The notes: generated by a model not told the origin, from the sequence alone. Shown: positions 32,069 through 40,587, numbered from the stretch's first letter. The stretch: 64,000 bases of DNA from Chloroflexota bacterium (GCA_013388685.1 JACAET010000055.1:28586-92585); one strand, 5' to 3'. Numbers and translations: made by a program.

Positions 32069-33754
32069 ATGACGATCACTACAAACCCTTTATTCAAACT
32101 CGATTACGGCGGCAAGATCGAGCGCGAAATCGCCAGACTCATCGCCGCCTTCGACGAACTGCAATTCGACACAGGGCGTTACCCCAAGCGCTGGCTGGCG
32201 CTCAAACTGCTCGAAGCCGATGCCGACATCCTCGAGCGCGTGAGCCGAATGCCAAAGGGCGAACACCTCATTGCGCTCGCCAGGCAAGGCGCCGAACGCG
32301 TCTCGTCCATGCTCGGTGACGACTTCGACCTGCTCACCGCCGACCGCCGCTACGGCTACATCAACGGCGTCGTGCGCCAGTCGCTCCATCGTACGCTCAT
32401 CGACCGCATCACTCTGACCGACCGCATTGACGACATCGTCACGCATAAGTGGCTTGGGCTGCCCGTTTTCTTTGCGGTCATGTACATTGTCTTTCGACTC
32501 GTGATTGACGTTTCCTCTCCCTTTCTGGATTGGACAGACGCGGTCATCAACGGACCGATTGCCCGCTGGCTGCGCCTCTTTCTGGACCTCGTCTCTGCTC
32601 CCGCGTGGACGCGTTCCCTCGTCATTGACGGAATCGTCGCCGGCGTGGGAGGCGTGCTGGTCTTCGTCCCCGGCTTGTTGATCCTGTACTTCTTCATTGC
32701 CCTGCTCGAAGACTCGGGCTACATGTCTCGCGCCGCCTTTGTGATGGACCGCTTCATGCGCGTGGTGGGGTTGCACGGCAAATCGTTCATCCCCATGATT
32801 TTGGGGTTCGGCTGTGCCGTTCCCGCCATCTACGCCACCCGCACCATTCCCAGCCGCCGCGACCGCGTGCTGACGGCTCTGCTCGTTCCGCTCATGTCGT
32901 GCTCGGCGCGTCTGCCAGTCTATGTGGTCTTCGGTCTCGCCTTCTTCGGCGTCCGCGCGGGGACGATCATCTGGGCGATGTACGCGCTGGGGATCGTCGT
33001 GGCAATGCTCGCCGGTATGATCTTTACACGGACGATCCTCAAGCCCGATGTCACCTCGGCATTCGTGCTGGAACTGCCTCCCTACCGTCAACCTGCCCTG
33101 AAGAGCGTGTTGATTCACATGTGGGAAAACACGCGCGAATTCGTCCGCAAGGCAGGGACGACCATCCTGCTGGCATCGGTAGTGATGTGGATATTGCTCA
33201 ACCTGCCCTGGGGCGTAGCCAACCAGCGCGACTCGTATTTCGGTTGGGTCAGCGGCGCGATCGCGCCTGTTTTTGCCCCGCTTGGATTCGGCAACTGGGA
33301 AACGGGCGGCGCGCTCGTGACCGGCTTCATGGCGAAGGAGATCGTCGTCAGCACGCTGAGTCAGGTCTATGTGGGCGGGGAGGAGGGGCGGATAGAGGAG
33401 CAAACAACCTTGGGCGAGGAACTGACCGGCATCGGTCTGGGGTTTGTGAATGCGGCGGTCAGGTCGGGGAAAATCCTGTTGAGCATCGTCCCTGGGGTAA
33501 ACCTGGTGAACGAAGAAGCGGAAAGCGAAGACACCGCCTTGAGCGCCGCCCTGCGCGAGAGATTCACGCCATTGAGCGCGGTTTCGCTATTGGTGTTTGT
33601 CCTGCTCTACGTGCCGTGCGTCGCCACGCTGGGAGCCATCCGTCACGAGTTCGGCAGGTCGTGGGCGCTGACCTCTGCTGTGTATCAGACAGTCGTTGCC
33701 TGGCTGGCTGCGTTTCTCATCTATCAGGGCGGGCGGTTGCTCGGGTTGGGGTGA
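32069..33754 (+). CDS. feoB: FeoB membrane part as a separate protein
   Basis: A 561-residue protein. It starts with the GDI-type helical region (RYPKRWLALKLLEADADI), followed by about eight membrane helices with the two Gate regions; the conserved SGYMSRAAFVMD and GFGCAVPAIYATRTI segments with its Cys are present, as is SCSARLPVY. So it holds all of FeoB except the G domain. No strong ribosome site precedes the ATG. It forms a complex with the separate GTPase (inference). A feoC-like gene follows 7 nt later. Confidence 0.92.
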   Translation: MTITTNPLFKLDYGGKIEREIARLIAAFDELQFDTGRYPKRWLALKLLEADADILERVSRMPKGEHLIALARQGAERVSSMLGDDFDLLTADRRYGYINGVVRQSLHRTLIDRITLTDRIDDIVTHKWLGLPVFFAVMYIVFRLVIDVSSPFLDWTDAVINGPIARWLRLFLDLVSAPAWTRSLVIDGIVAGVGGVLVFVPGLLILYFFIALLEDSGYMSRAAFVMDRFMRVVGLHGKSFIPMILGFGCAVPAIYATRTIPSRRDRVLTALLVPLMSCSARLPVYVVFGLAFFGVRAGTIIWAMYALGIVVAMLAGMIFTRTILKPDVTSAFVLELPPYRQPALKSVLIHMWENTREFVRKAGTTILLASVVMWILLNLPWGVANQRDSYFGWVSGAIAPVFAPLGFGNWETGGALVTGFMAKEIVVSTLSQVYVGGEEGRIEEQTTLGEELTGIGLGFVNAAVRSGKILLSIVPGVNLVNEEAESEDTALSAALRERFTPLSAVSLLVFVLLYVPCVATLGAIRHEFGRSWALTSAVYQTVVAWLAAFLIYQGGRLLGLG

Positions 33755-33761
33755 GGCGTCC

Positions 33762-34040
33762 ATGCTGAATCAGATTGTGGCGCTGCTGGAAACGAAAGAA
33801 AACGGGCTGAGCCTTTCTGAAATCAGCCGCGCGATGAACGCCCAGCCATCGGCGGTTCTTTCGATGATTGACTTGTTGGTGAAGAAAGGGAAGTTGCTCG
33901 AGATCGGTCCCGATGGTCAATGTTGTACCGCGTGCGGGGGTCAAGCGGAGTGTAATCTGCTCAAGGCAAGAGGGAAGAGGTATGCGGCAGCGTCATCATC
34001 GGTCAAGAACGTCCCGAAGGCTTTCCTGCATCAAGCCTGA
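33762..34040 (+). CDS. FeoC-like winged-helix protein
   Basis: A 92-residue protein. Residues 1-50 form a winged helix (LSLSEISRAMNAQPSAVLSM), then come four Cys in CCTACGGQAEC, like the Cys of FeoC that bind an iron-sulfur cluster. FeoC controls stability or activity of FeoB. GTGAGG precedes the ATG at 33762, which lies 7 nt after feoB. The position at the end of the feo genes supports the call. Confidence 0.82.
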   Translation: MLNQIVALLETKENGLSLSEISRAMNAQPSAVLSMIDLLVKKGKLLEIGPDGQCCTACGGQAECNLLKARGKRYAAASSSVKNVPKAFLHQA

Positions 34041-34092
34041 AGCACAGAACACATACGACACGACGACGCCTTTGGGATTAACATCGGCTCGA

Positions 34093-34749
34093 TTATCCGC
34101 CAGCCTTTCGAAAGCGTCGAATGCGTCCTTCGATCTCGGTCAGGATATCGCGGGCTTCAGCCATGTCCGTTTCGTTGAGATGGTTGCTGAGTTCCGCCAG
34201 CAACGGCTTCATATCGGGGTTGAAGGCGTGGATGAGGGTGGCAATGTCATTCTCGTAAATGCCCACGCGCTCAAAACTTCCCTGACGATACAACGACGGC
34301 AGGGCAAACAATTTCAATAACAGCAAGCCGTCAATGGTTACACAGCGAATTTTGCGATCCAGAAAATTCTTTTCGGCGCTGTAGTTCCTTGCAACTTTTT
34401 CGAACAAGGGATTCCTTGTAAGCAGGACATCAATCTGCAACTCCCCGAATTTGCCGCGCGCAAAGTACATATCCTGGCTTTCGAACTTAAACTCGGGCAT
34501 TTGTTCAAGGGAAGAGAGCGCCATGATGAGATCAATATCCTGCGTATTACGTCCCTCCACATAGGTCAACAGGGCGACGCCGCCTGCCAGCACGTAATCC
34601 ACCTTGCGGGACTCGAGCAGGTCAAACAACTTCTCAACCTGGGTCAACAGGGAGTTTGCGTTCATCATGACCTCGGGGGAATTCTTGAAATTGAACACAA
34701 CAGCATTTCGCAAAACACTGCCGATTTGGGAAACGCTCTGAATCGTCAT
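34093..34749 (-). CDS. Nucleotidyltransferase-fold protein (AbiEii-like)
   Basis: A 218-residue protein. It has the minimal nucleotidyltransferase pattern: VDYVLAGGVALLTYVEGRNT then QDIDLIM with the paired Asp, and a later ELQIDVLL. These resemble the AbiEii/AbiGii toxin group and related antitoxin-like transferases. No partner toxin or antitoxin gene lies beside it, so a defence role is not supported. The message looks leaderless, with TATACT ending 6 nt before the ATG. Confidence 0.7.
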   Translation of the reverse strand: MTIQSVSQIGSVLRNAVVFNFKNSPEVMMNANSLLTQVEKLFDLLESRKVDYVLAGGVALLTYVEGRNTQDIDLIMALSSLEQMPEFKFESQDMYFARGKFGELQIDVLLTRNPLFEKVARNYSAEKNFLDRKIRCVTIDGLLLLKLFALPSLYRQGSFERVGIYENDIATLIHAFNPDMKPLLAELSNHLNETDMAEARDILTEIEGRIRRFRKAGG

Positions 34750-34755
34750 CGGTTA

Positions 34756-34761
34756 AGTATA
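34756..34761 (-). promoter_or_regulatory. -10 box TATACT, leaderless start
   Basis: TATACT, 6 nt, then the ATG at 34749. Confidence 0.55.
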
Positions 34762-34765
34762 CCTT

Positions 34766-36496
34766 CTACTTTGCCTTGATCATGTCCCGCGCCACCTGCA
34801 TCAATTCGTGTGCCGAGCGCAGAGTCCCCTCGCCCACTTCACCGAGCATCTGCGAGAGTTCGAGCAGGCGCGCCTCGCCGTCCAGCCGTTCGACGCGGGT
34901 GATGGTGCGGCTGCCCCGCACCAGTTTCTGCGCCTGATAATGTTCATCGCCAAAGACCGCCAGTTGGGGGAGGTGGGTGACGCAAAAGACCTGATGATTG
35001 CGCGAGAGATTCCACAACTTCTGCCCGACGGTCATGCCCACGCGCCCGCCGATGCCCTGGTCAATTTCATCGAAGATGAGCGAGGGTACTTCGTCGGCGC
35101 GGGCGAGGACGTTTTTGAGCCCTAGCATCAGGCGCGAGGTCTCGCCGCCCGAGGCGATTTTGACGAGCGGTTTGAGTCCCTCGCCAGGGTTGGGGGCGAT
35201 GAGAAATTCCACCCTGTCGAATCCGTTGTGATCAAAGGCGACGCGGTCTCCATTGCCGAGGGGGATGCCGTTCGGGTCGGGTCGGGTTTGAAAGTCCACG
35301 CGGAATTTGGCGGCAGACATCCGCAAATCGTTGAGTTCGGCTTCGATGCCGCGGCTCATCGCTTCCGCCGCCAAGTTACGCTTTTCGCTCAAGAGGCTGC
35401 CCTGCTTTGCCAGCGTCTCCAGCAGTTTTGCCTCCTGCAGTTCCAGTTCTTCGATGCGCTCCGCCGCGCCTGTGATCGTCTCAAGTTGCCTGCGCGCGTC
35501 CTGCCCATACGCAATGACCGCCTGGATGCTCCCGCCATACTTGCGTTTCAGAGAGTGGAGCAGGTCGAGCCGCTCCTCCACTTCCTCCAAACGCCGGGGA
35601 TTGAACTCGATTTCTTCGAGATAGTCGCGCAGGGTGTGAACGATGTCGGACATCGTTTCGAGCAGCATGTCCGCCTGGTTTGCCAGTTCGTTTTGAGCGG
35701 GGTCGAGTTTTGCGAGGGCGGTCAGCGCCTGAGCCGCCTGCCCAATCAGGTCACTGGCGGCGGGCATATCGGGCGAACCCTCGTCGAGGATGGCAAGCGC
35801 CTCCTGTGCGTTCTGCGCCAGCGACTCGGCGTTGGCGAGGCGGTCGCGTTCCTTGCGCAATTCCTCGTCCTCCCCCGCTTTCAGGCGCGCCGCTTCGATC
35901 TCCTCCACCTGATAGGTCAGCATTTCGATGCGGCGGTCGGCATCTGCCTGCGCTTTGCGCAGTTCGTTCAACTCGCGGCGCAGGTTCAACAGGGCGTGGT
36001 AGGTTTGGCGGTAGTCGCTGAGGGGACGCGAAATCTCGGCGTAGCGGTCGAGCAAGCCCAGGTGTGCGCGTGAATCGAGCAGCGAGAGATGCTCCGCCTG
36101 TCCATGAATATCCACCACGAGGGCGCCGATTTCCTTCAAGAGCGAGACCGCCACCGTCCGCCCGTTGATGCGCGCCACGCTGCGCCCTTCCTTGCGGATT
36201 TCGCGGGAGAGGGTGACATAGTCCGGGTCGTCCATCAACTCTTCGCGCTTCAAAATCTCATGCACCGCTTCTCTTTCTGGACCTTTCAACTGGAACACGC
36301 CCTCAACCAGCGCGGCATCTGAATCCGTTCTCACGTAGGTTGTGTCCGCCTTGCCGCCGATGAGCATGACCACAGCGTCGAGGATGATGGACTTGCCGGC
36401 GCCCGTCTCACCGGTAAGGATAATGAGGCCGGGACCAAAGCGCAGATCGAGTTTATCTATGATGGCAAAGTTTTGGATATGAAGTTCGTTAAGCAT
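34766..36496 (-). CDS. recN: DNA repair ATPase RecN
   Basis: A 576-residue SMC-like protein of usual RecN length. Walker A is GETGAGKS (about residue 30), the coiled-coil middle spans about residues 155-380, the signature region has ASGGETSRLML and the Walker B is SLIFDEIDQGIGG. The D-loop/His region VTHLPQLA is present. RecN gathers and holds broken DNA ends in recombination repair. The upstream gene ends 10 nt before the start, so they form an operon. No ribosome site is clear. Confidence 0.95.
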   Translation of the reverse strand: MLNELHIQNFAIIDKLDLRFGPGLIILTGETGAGKSIILDAVVMLIGGKADTTYVRTDSDAALVEGVFQLKGPEREAVHEILKREELMDDPDYVTLSREIRKEGRSVARINGRTVAVSLLKEIGALVVDIHGQAEHLSLLDSRAHLGLLDRYAEISRPLSDYRQTYHALLNLRRELNELRKAQADADRRIEMLTYQVEEIEAARLKAGEDEELRKERDRLANAESLAQNAQEALAILDEGSPDMPAASDLIGQAAQALTALAKLDPAQNELANQADMLLETMSDIVHTLRDYLEEIEFNPRRLEEVEERLDLLHSLKRKYGGSIQAVIAYGQDARRQLETITGAAERIEELELQEAKLLETLAKQGSLLSEKRNLAAEAMSRGIEAELNDLRMSAAKFRVDFQTRPDPNGIPLGNGDRVAFDHNGFDRVEFLIAPNPGEGLKPLVKIASGGETSRLMLGLKNVLARADEVPSLIFDEIDQGIGGRVGMTVGQKLWNLSRNHQVFCVTHLPQLAVFGDEHYQAQKLVRGSRTITRVERLDGEARLLELSQMLGEVGEGTLRSAHELMQVARDMIKAK

Positions 36497-36505
36497 GAAT
36501 GAGTT

Positions 36506-37033
36506 TTATCGAAACAATTGGATTCCAGACAAGCGGGTGTACACAACCGGGGCAGCAATGAAAAGATAGATGCCTTGAAAGAGGATACCGAACAAATCGA
36601 ACAAGAAAATCTGAACGAAAAGCATTGGCAACGCCCCTGCAACAATACCGGCGGTAATCGTAATGAATAGATTGCGCGCCCGCCGTTTACGAATGGCAAA
36701 GCGCACCGTCTCGGCAATGAGAGCGCCAGCCGTCGGCGCGCCTGCAGCGATGAGAAACCAGCCAAAGAAGCCTATGCCGCCGATCAGAGACACAAGAAAG
36801 GACGCCACGCCTGAAAGCACAGCCGCCAAAATGAAACCAACAACGTAGTCGTACCATTCAGCGGTATTGAAAATCTTCTGTTGTCCCTTCACACATTCCT
36901 TACAGCGGTACCCCGTTGGGGTGCGGACGGCACATGAAACACAAATGGGGCGTTCGCACGTGGCGCATCTCAAGGAGGTTTCGCGGGTCGGGTGCAGGTA
37001 GCAATAGAGTGTTTCGGTCGTTGTCTCGATCAT
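36506..37033 (-). CDS. B-box-type zinc-finger membrane protein
   Basis: A 175-residue protein. The first 50 residues hold a zinc-binding cluster: Cys11, His14, Cys23, Cys26, Cys31, Cys34, Cys44, Cys47. Four hydrophobic helices follow (about residues 60-170). Such N-terminal B-box-like zinc fingers occur before membrane domains in many environmental bacteria; the role is unknown. ACAGGA lies upstream of the ATG at 37033. It is followed by recN with 9 nt between. Confidence 0.75.
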   Translation of the reverse strand: MIETTTETLYCYLHPTRETSLRCATCERPICVSCAVRTPTGYRCKECVKGQQKIFNTAEWYDYVVGFILAAVLSGVASFLVSLIGGIGFFGWFLIAAGAPTAGALIAETVRFAIRKRRARNLFITITAGIVAGALPMLFVQIFLFDLFGILFQGIYLFIAAPVVYTRLSGIQLFR

Positions 37034-37127
37034 ACATGAAATCCTGTTTTTCAATCACAAAGGACACGGTGTTTAACTTTGGGCTTATCACCTTTGCGCC
37101 CGTAGTGTTCTTTACGCTAGCAGATTT

Positions 37128-37991
37128 TTATCTTGGCAGCCCCAATGAGTTTTCGTTCATGTGCGCAGTCAGGTTTCGATAAAAATAACCCGGGTCCCCA
37201 AAACGGACAAATTGCGCGGTTACATCCGCGGCGCGGACGTCCACGCGGTCATCCTCCACCAGGGTGATGGAAGGTTGTCCGTCCACGCTCAGGACGGCGT
37301 TATCGCCTCTGACAAGGATGCTGACCGTCGAACCTTCGGAGAGGACAACCGCGCGGTCCACGGAAAGATGCGGCGCGATCGGCACGAGCAGGATGTTGCG
37401 CAGTTCCGGCGGCAGGATGGGTCCGCCCGCCGCAAGCGCATATGCCGTCGAGCCAGTCGCGGTGGAGGCGATCAAGCCATCCGTGACGTAACTCGTCAAG
37501 TGACGTCCATCCACCGAGGCAGAGAGCCGCACCGGGCGTAGAACCTGCCCGCGTCCCACAACGACCTCGTTCAAGGCGTTCCATTGTCCCAGCGAGTCAC
37601 CTGCGCGGACGTGTTCTGCATGAAGCATCATACGATTCTCGATCCACGCCTCGCCGTTGAACAACCTGTCGAAATACTCGCGCCATTCCCCGCGGTCGAT
37701 CTGGATCAGGAACCCAAGCCTGCCCAAATTGACGCCCAGGATCGGCAGTCCCAGCGGCGCGCACAAATGTCCCGCCCGCAGGACACTCCCGTCGCCGCCC
37801 GCGATGATGAGCATGTCAAACTCGCGGTTCTTTACGCGCCCGCGCAGGTCCTCGTCATAAAGAGAACCGAACGGCGCGTCCAAACCTCTCTCTTTGAAAT
37901 ATGCAGACATCGCCTCCACCTCCACAAAGGCTTCGGGCATCCGAGGATAGGCTGTCACCACGGGTCGTTTGGGGATGAAGGGATTGGACAT
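37128..37991 (-). CDS. nadK: NAD kinase
   Basis: A 287-residue protein. The GGDGS motif (residues 65-69) with the catalytic Asp, the NE/D-type segment LNEVVVGRG, and GSTAYALAAGGPIL are all present. It makes NADP from NAD with ATP. The start at 37991 has TATAAT ending 6 nt upstream, so a leaderless message is likely; frames further upstream run into a GTAC-rich repeat. The gene stands alone in front of the zinc-finger gene. Confidence 0.94.
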   Translation of the reverse strand: MSNPFIPKRPVVTAYPRMPEAFVEVEAMSAYFKERGLDAPFGSLYDEDLRGRVKNREFDMLIIAGGDGSVLRAGHLCAPLGLPILGVNLGRLGFLIQIDRGEWREYFDRLFNGEAWIENRMMLHAEHVRAGDSLGQWNALNEVVVGRGQVLRPVRLSASVDGRHLTSYVTDGLIASTATGSTAYALAAGGPILPPELRNILLVPIAPHLSVDRAVVLSEGSTVSILVRGDNAVLSVDGQPSITLVEDDRVDVRAADVTAQFVRFGDPGYFYRNLTAHMNENSLGLPR

Positions 37992-37997
37992 GGCGTT

Positions 37998-38003
37998 ATT
38001 ATA
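37998..38003 (-). promoter_or_regulatory. -10 box TATAAT, leaderless start
   Basis: TATAAT, 6 nt, then the ATG of nadK at 37991. Confidence 0.6.
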
Positions 38004-38036
38004 AAGTATACAGGCACACAGGTATATTGGTAGACA

Positions 38037-38105
38037 GATGAACACGTGACGTGTGTACATATGTACGTGCGTACGTGCGTACGTGTGTACTTGTCTACCT
38101 GTACA
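38037..38105. repeat. GTAC-rich simple repeat
   Basis: About 70 bp with six GTAC units in tracts such as GTGCGTACGTGCGTACGTG. Flanks GTAGACAG and CTTGTCTAC are near reverse complements, so the whole can fold. It lies between nadK and the nuclease gene. Confidence 0.75.
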
Positions 38106-38108
38106 CTT

Positions 38109-38621
38109 TTACCCCAGCCTCTGATCGCACACATCCCGAAACCCGCATCTCTTACAACGGGACGCCTGCTCATGCGACCGATGGACCTCTTTCCTGCGTT
38201 CGTCGCGTTTCATCTCCGCCAGCAGGTCGAGCAGGGAGGCTTCCAATTCCCGCGTGTAATCCACGGCAAAGTCGCGCCCCTCATAATGGATGATCCCGTA
38301 CGGTGGACGTTTGTTGTAGGTCTTCTCAACCAGTAAACAATACGAGGCGAGTTGGTAAATATGCGAATCATACGGCGCATCCGGCGCACGTCCCGATTTC
38401 ACCTCCACCGGAATGATCTGTCCGTTCGTTTCGATGAGGTAATCAGGTTTCCCGGTCAGATCGAGAGCGGCGGCATAAAGCGGCTTCTCCACTTTACTCC
38501 AGCCATGCGTGTCGGTGTAGATGACGCGCCCGCCGGGCAAGCCAGCCGCTCGACGCTGACGGTTGGATTGCCAGAAAAAAAGAAAGGCGAGGAAGAGAAG
38601 AAGAAGGGCGAAATAGAGCAT
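38109..38621 (-). CDS. Cas4-like nuclease, C-terminal half with N-terminal membrane helix
   Basis: A 170-residue protein. A membrane helix at residues 2-18 is followed by the PD-(D/E)XK core of Cas4-type nucleases: GKPD (Asp60), EVK (Glu73, Lys75), QLASY (Gln90), then three Cys (156, 159, 165) that in Cas4 bind a [4Fe-4S] cluster with one N-terminal Cys. That Cys and the N-terminal His are missing here but are found in the gene just upstream (38679-38915). So this looks like half of a split, membrane-tethered nuclease. No ribosome site is clear; a GTTGGCA/TGCCAAC hairpin lies upstream. Confidence 0.8.
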   Translation of the reverse strand: MLYFALLLLFLAFLFFWQSNRQRRAAGLPGGRVIYTDTHGWSKVEKPLYAAALDLTGKPDYLIETNGQIIPVEVKSGRAPDAPYDSHIYQLASYCLLVEKTYNKRPPYGIIHYEGRDFAVDYTRELEASLLDLLAEMKRDERRKEVHRSHEQASRCKRCGFRDVCDQRLG

Positions 38622-38678
38622 TTTATTCGTTGGAAAGTTGGCAAGTTGAAACGTTCTAACCTGCCAACGAGTGCGCCT
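38622..38678. repeat. Hairpin repeat between the two Cas4-like halves
   Basis: Arms GTTGGCA and TGCCAAC around a loop with AACGTTCTAACC. A related CTTGCAAAC/GCCAACTTG repeat is at about 41068-41120. Confidence 0.6.
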
Positions 38679-38915
38679 TCAAATGATTTGAGCCGTGCAA
38701 TACGCCGCCAGCATGAGCAACGCCAACATTACTAACACCAATCCAATGGTCCGTGTAATGGAGGAAGCCAGCACCTGACGTCCATGTTTGGCGTGGAGTT
38801 CGGTTCCAGCGGCAAGTTCCGCCTGGTTTGCGGATTCTATTCCCTGCTTTCTGTACCACCAGGCGCGGCGGCAGTAGAGGTAGGCACCGATGTCAGACGA
38901 GCGGATGATGGGCAT
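38679..38915 (-). CDS. Cas4-like nuclease, N-terminal half with C-terminal membrane helix
   Basis: A 78-residue protein. It starts like Cas4: SSDIGAYLYCRRAWWY with Cys15, then GTELHAKHG with His41 and His44, the usual N-terminal cluster Cys and catalytic-site His. A membrane helix at about residues 54-74 ends the protein. The remaining Cas4 motifs lie in the next gene, 57 nt downstream. The start has TATACT ending 6 nt before the ATG, so the message should be leaderless. Confidence 0.75.
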   Translation of the reverse strand: MPIIRSSDIGAYLYCRRAWWYRKQGIESANQAELAAGTELHAKHGRQVLASSITRTIGLVLVMLALLMLAAYCTAQII

Positions 38916-38921
38916 GGCATG

Positions 38922-38927
38922 AGTATA
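38922..38927 (-). promoter_or_regulatory. -10 box TATACT, leaderless start
   Basis: TATACT, 6 nt, then the ATG at 38915. It would drive both Cas4-like halves. Confidence 0.55.
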
Positions 38928-39163
38928 GCACAAATTTTCTAAAATTTTAGCCCCCCTCCGCCAGCACCGTGACGCCGGCAAACATCTCGACGCGGTAAAT
39001 GGACAAAACCACGTTCCATCGAGGATAGCGAGAGGTTGGCAAGGTGTCGCAGGTCATGGAGCAATTGACCGGTTTGTGGTCGGTTCGAAGACCCTGGCAA
39101 GCGCCTTGCCGGAGATAAAACCTTCGTGGTGAGGAACCGCATCGAATTGAGGGCTCTTGGGCT

Positions 39164-39169
39164 ATAATT
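39164..39169 (+). promoter_or_regulatory. -10 box TATAAT with a leader
   Basis: GGGCTATAATTTCG lies about 40 nt before the ATG at 39209. Here a ribosome site (AAGGCGG) is present, unlike at the leaderless starts. The 293-bp gap 38916-39208 shows nothing else. Confidence 0.5.
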
Positions 39170-39208
39170 TCGATATCCTCAACAACCGAGTATCCAAGGC
39201 GGTGCAAA

Positions 39209-40570
39209 ATGATCGAATCTGTACGTATACAGAACAATAAAAACAAATTATTGGAACTCTATCCATCCTTTCGGATGAAGATCGAGGGGGTGCTGAAAGA
39301 CCTGGAACAGGCGGGGTATCGTCCGCGCATTCAAACGGCGTGGCGCTCTCAGGCTGCGCAAATGGAGGCGTTCCGAAACGGGGCAAGCAAGGTGCAATTC
39401 GGTTTTCATAACGTTACCGGCGCGAACGGGGAAAAAGAGTCACTGGCGGCTGACATCCTGGACGATGACCGCCCCACTACAGCGGATACGCCTTTTGCAT
39501 TGCATCTTGCCGCGGCAGCAGAAGCGCGAGGGCTGACCACCGGCATCCGTTGGGATTTGAAGGACGAAGATAGTGTGCTGATTGACATCGCCATCTTACA
39601 CAAGAACTGGAATGCAAAAGTCAAAATTGGCTGGGACCCGTTGCACGTTGAACCGACGGGAATCACAATCGCCGAGGCAAAGGCGGGAAAAAGACCCGAG
39701 TTCGAGGAGTCCGATTCACCCGTCGAGGCTGAGCCGCCCAGAACGTACGTCCAGAAGAAGAGGCGGTTCCGTGTGCTGGACCTGGATACGGAGGAAAGTG
39801 CAGAGTACGAGAATTGGAGTACGGCGTTCAAGCCGGTGACGCTCCTGCCCGTCCCGTACGTGTCACAATTGGGCGAGGATGCCAAGACACATAAAAACGA
39901 TTGCGGCGCAGCCTGCTGTGTAATGCTGCTGAGGGCATATGTAAGCTCCGCGATGACGCCCGACGAGTTTTATACGGCGTTCAATATCGCCGGCGATCCG
40001 TATTTGAGCGTGCAAACCATGCAAAACGCAATGGGTAAAACGGGTGTGATGACGAATTACAAAGTGGGGCTGACCATGGCGGAGCTGTTCAACACCTTCG
40101 CCACGGGTAAGCCCGCCATTGTGCTCATTCGATACAAGACGCTGGAAGATGCGGGCTTGACGGAGAAACATTTCGAAGGTCCGCATTTCGCCGTGGGCGT
40201 GGGTATGGATACGAAATACGTCTATCTGCACGATCCTCTATACACAAATCCTTCCGACGGCGAGGCGCATCCGTATCCGCTGGACTTGTTTTGGAAGGCA
40301 TGGACGGAGGTGGCGCAGGACCCGCTCTTTCCGAACCCGGCGCGTGCGGCGATCATCCCGGCGGTCGGATTGGGCTACCCCATGGAACGCAGGTTGACGA
40401 TTGCAAATATCTACACCCTGAACGTGCGCTCGGGACCCGGGCTTGGGTATCCGGTGGTGGGAAAACTCAAGGCAAAAGACATCGTGACGGTGACACGCGA
40501 AATCAACGGATGGGGCGAGATCGGCGCAGATCAATGGATTCTGTTGAAATACACATTGCCCGCCGCATAA
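39209..40570 (+). CDS. M15-like peptidase, C39-like domain and SH3b domain
   Basis: A 453-residue protein with three parts. Residues about 10-155 resemble the M15 endolysin-type D-Ala-D-Ala peptidase: FGFHNVTGANG, SLAADILDD and WDPLHVEP give the usual His/Asp/His zinc set. Residues about 215-390 look like a C39-type papain fold: DCGAACCVMLL with the Cys and HFAVGVGMD with the His. The C-terminal 60 residues are an SH3b domain (YTLNVRSGPG). No signal peptide is seen, which is odd for a wall-active enzyme. AAGGCGG precedes the ATG. Confidence 0.8.
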   Translation: MIESVRIQNNKNKLLELYPSFRMKIEGVLKDLEQAGYRPRIQTAWRSQAAQMEAFRNGASKVQFGFHNVTGANGEKESLAADILDDDRPTTADTPFALHLAAAAEARGLTTGIRWDLKDEDSVLIDIAILHKNWNAKVKIGWDPLHVEPTGITIAEAKAGKRPEFEESDSPVEAEPPRTYVQKKRRFRVLDLDTEESAEYENWSTAFKPVTLLPVPYVSQLGEDAKTHKNDCGAACCVMLLRAYVSSAMTPDEFYTAFNIAGDPYLSVQTMQNAMGKTGVMTNYKVGLTMAELFNTFATGKPAIVLIRYKTLEDAGLTEKHFEGPHFAVGVGMDTKYVYLHDPLYTNPSDGEAHPYPLDLFWKAWTEVAQDPLFPNPARAAIIPAVGLGYPMERRLTIANIYTLNVRSGPGLGYPVVGKLKAKDIVTVTREINGWGEIGADQWILLKYTLPAA

Positions 40571-40587
40571 AATCGAGACGCACGAAA

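Noticed and set aside
34093..34749. AbiEii-like transferase as part of an abortive-infection or toxin-antitoxin system
   Set aside because: No partner gene lies beside it; neighbours are feo genes and recN.
38037..38105. Possible CRISPR array next to the Cas4-like genes
   Set aside because: The units are 4-8 bp simple repeats without spacers; no cas1, cas2 or effector gene is in the window.
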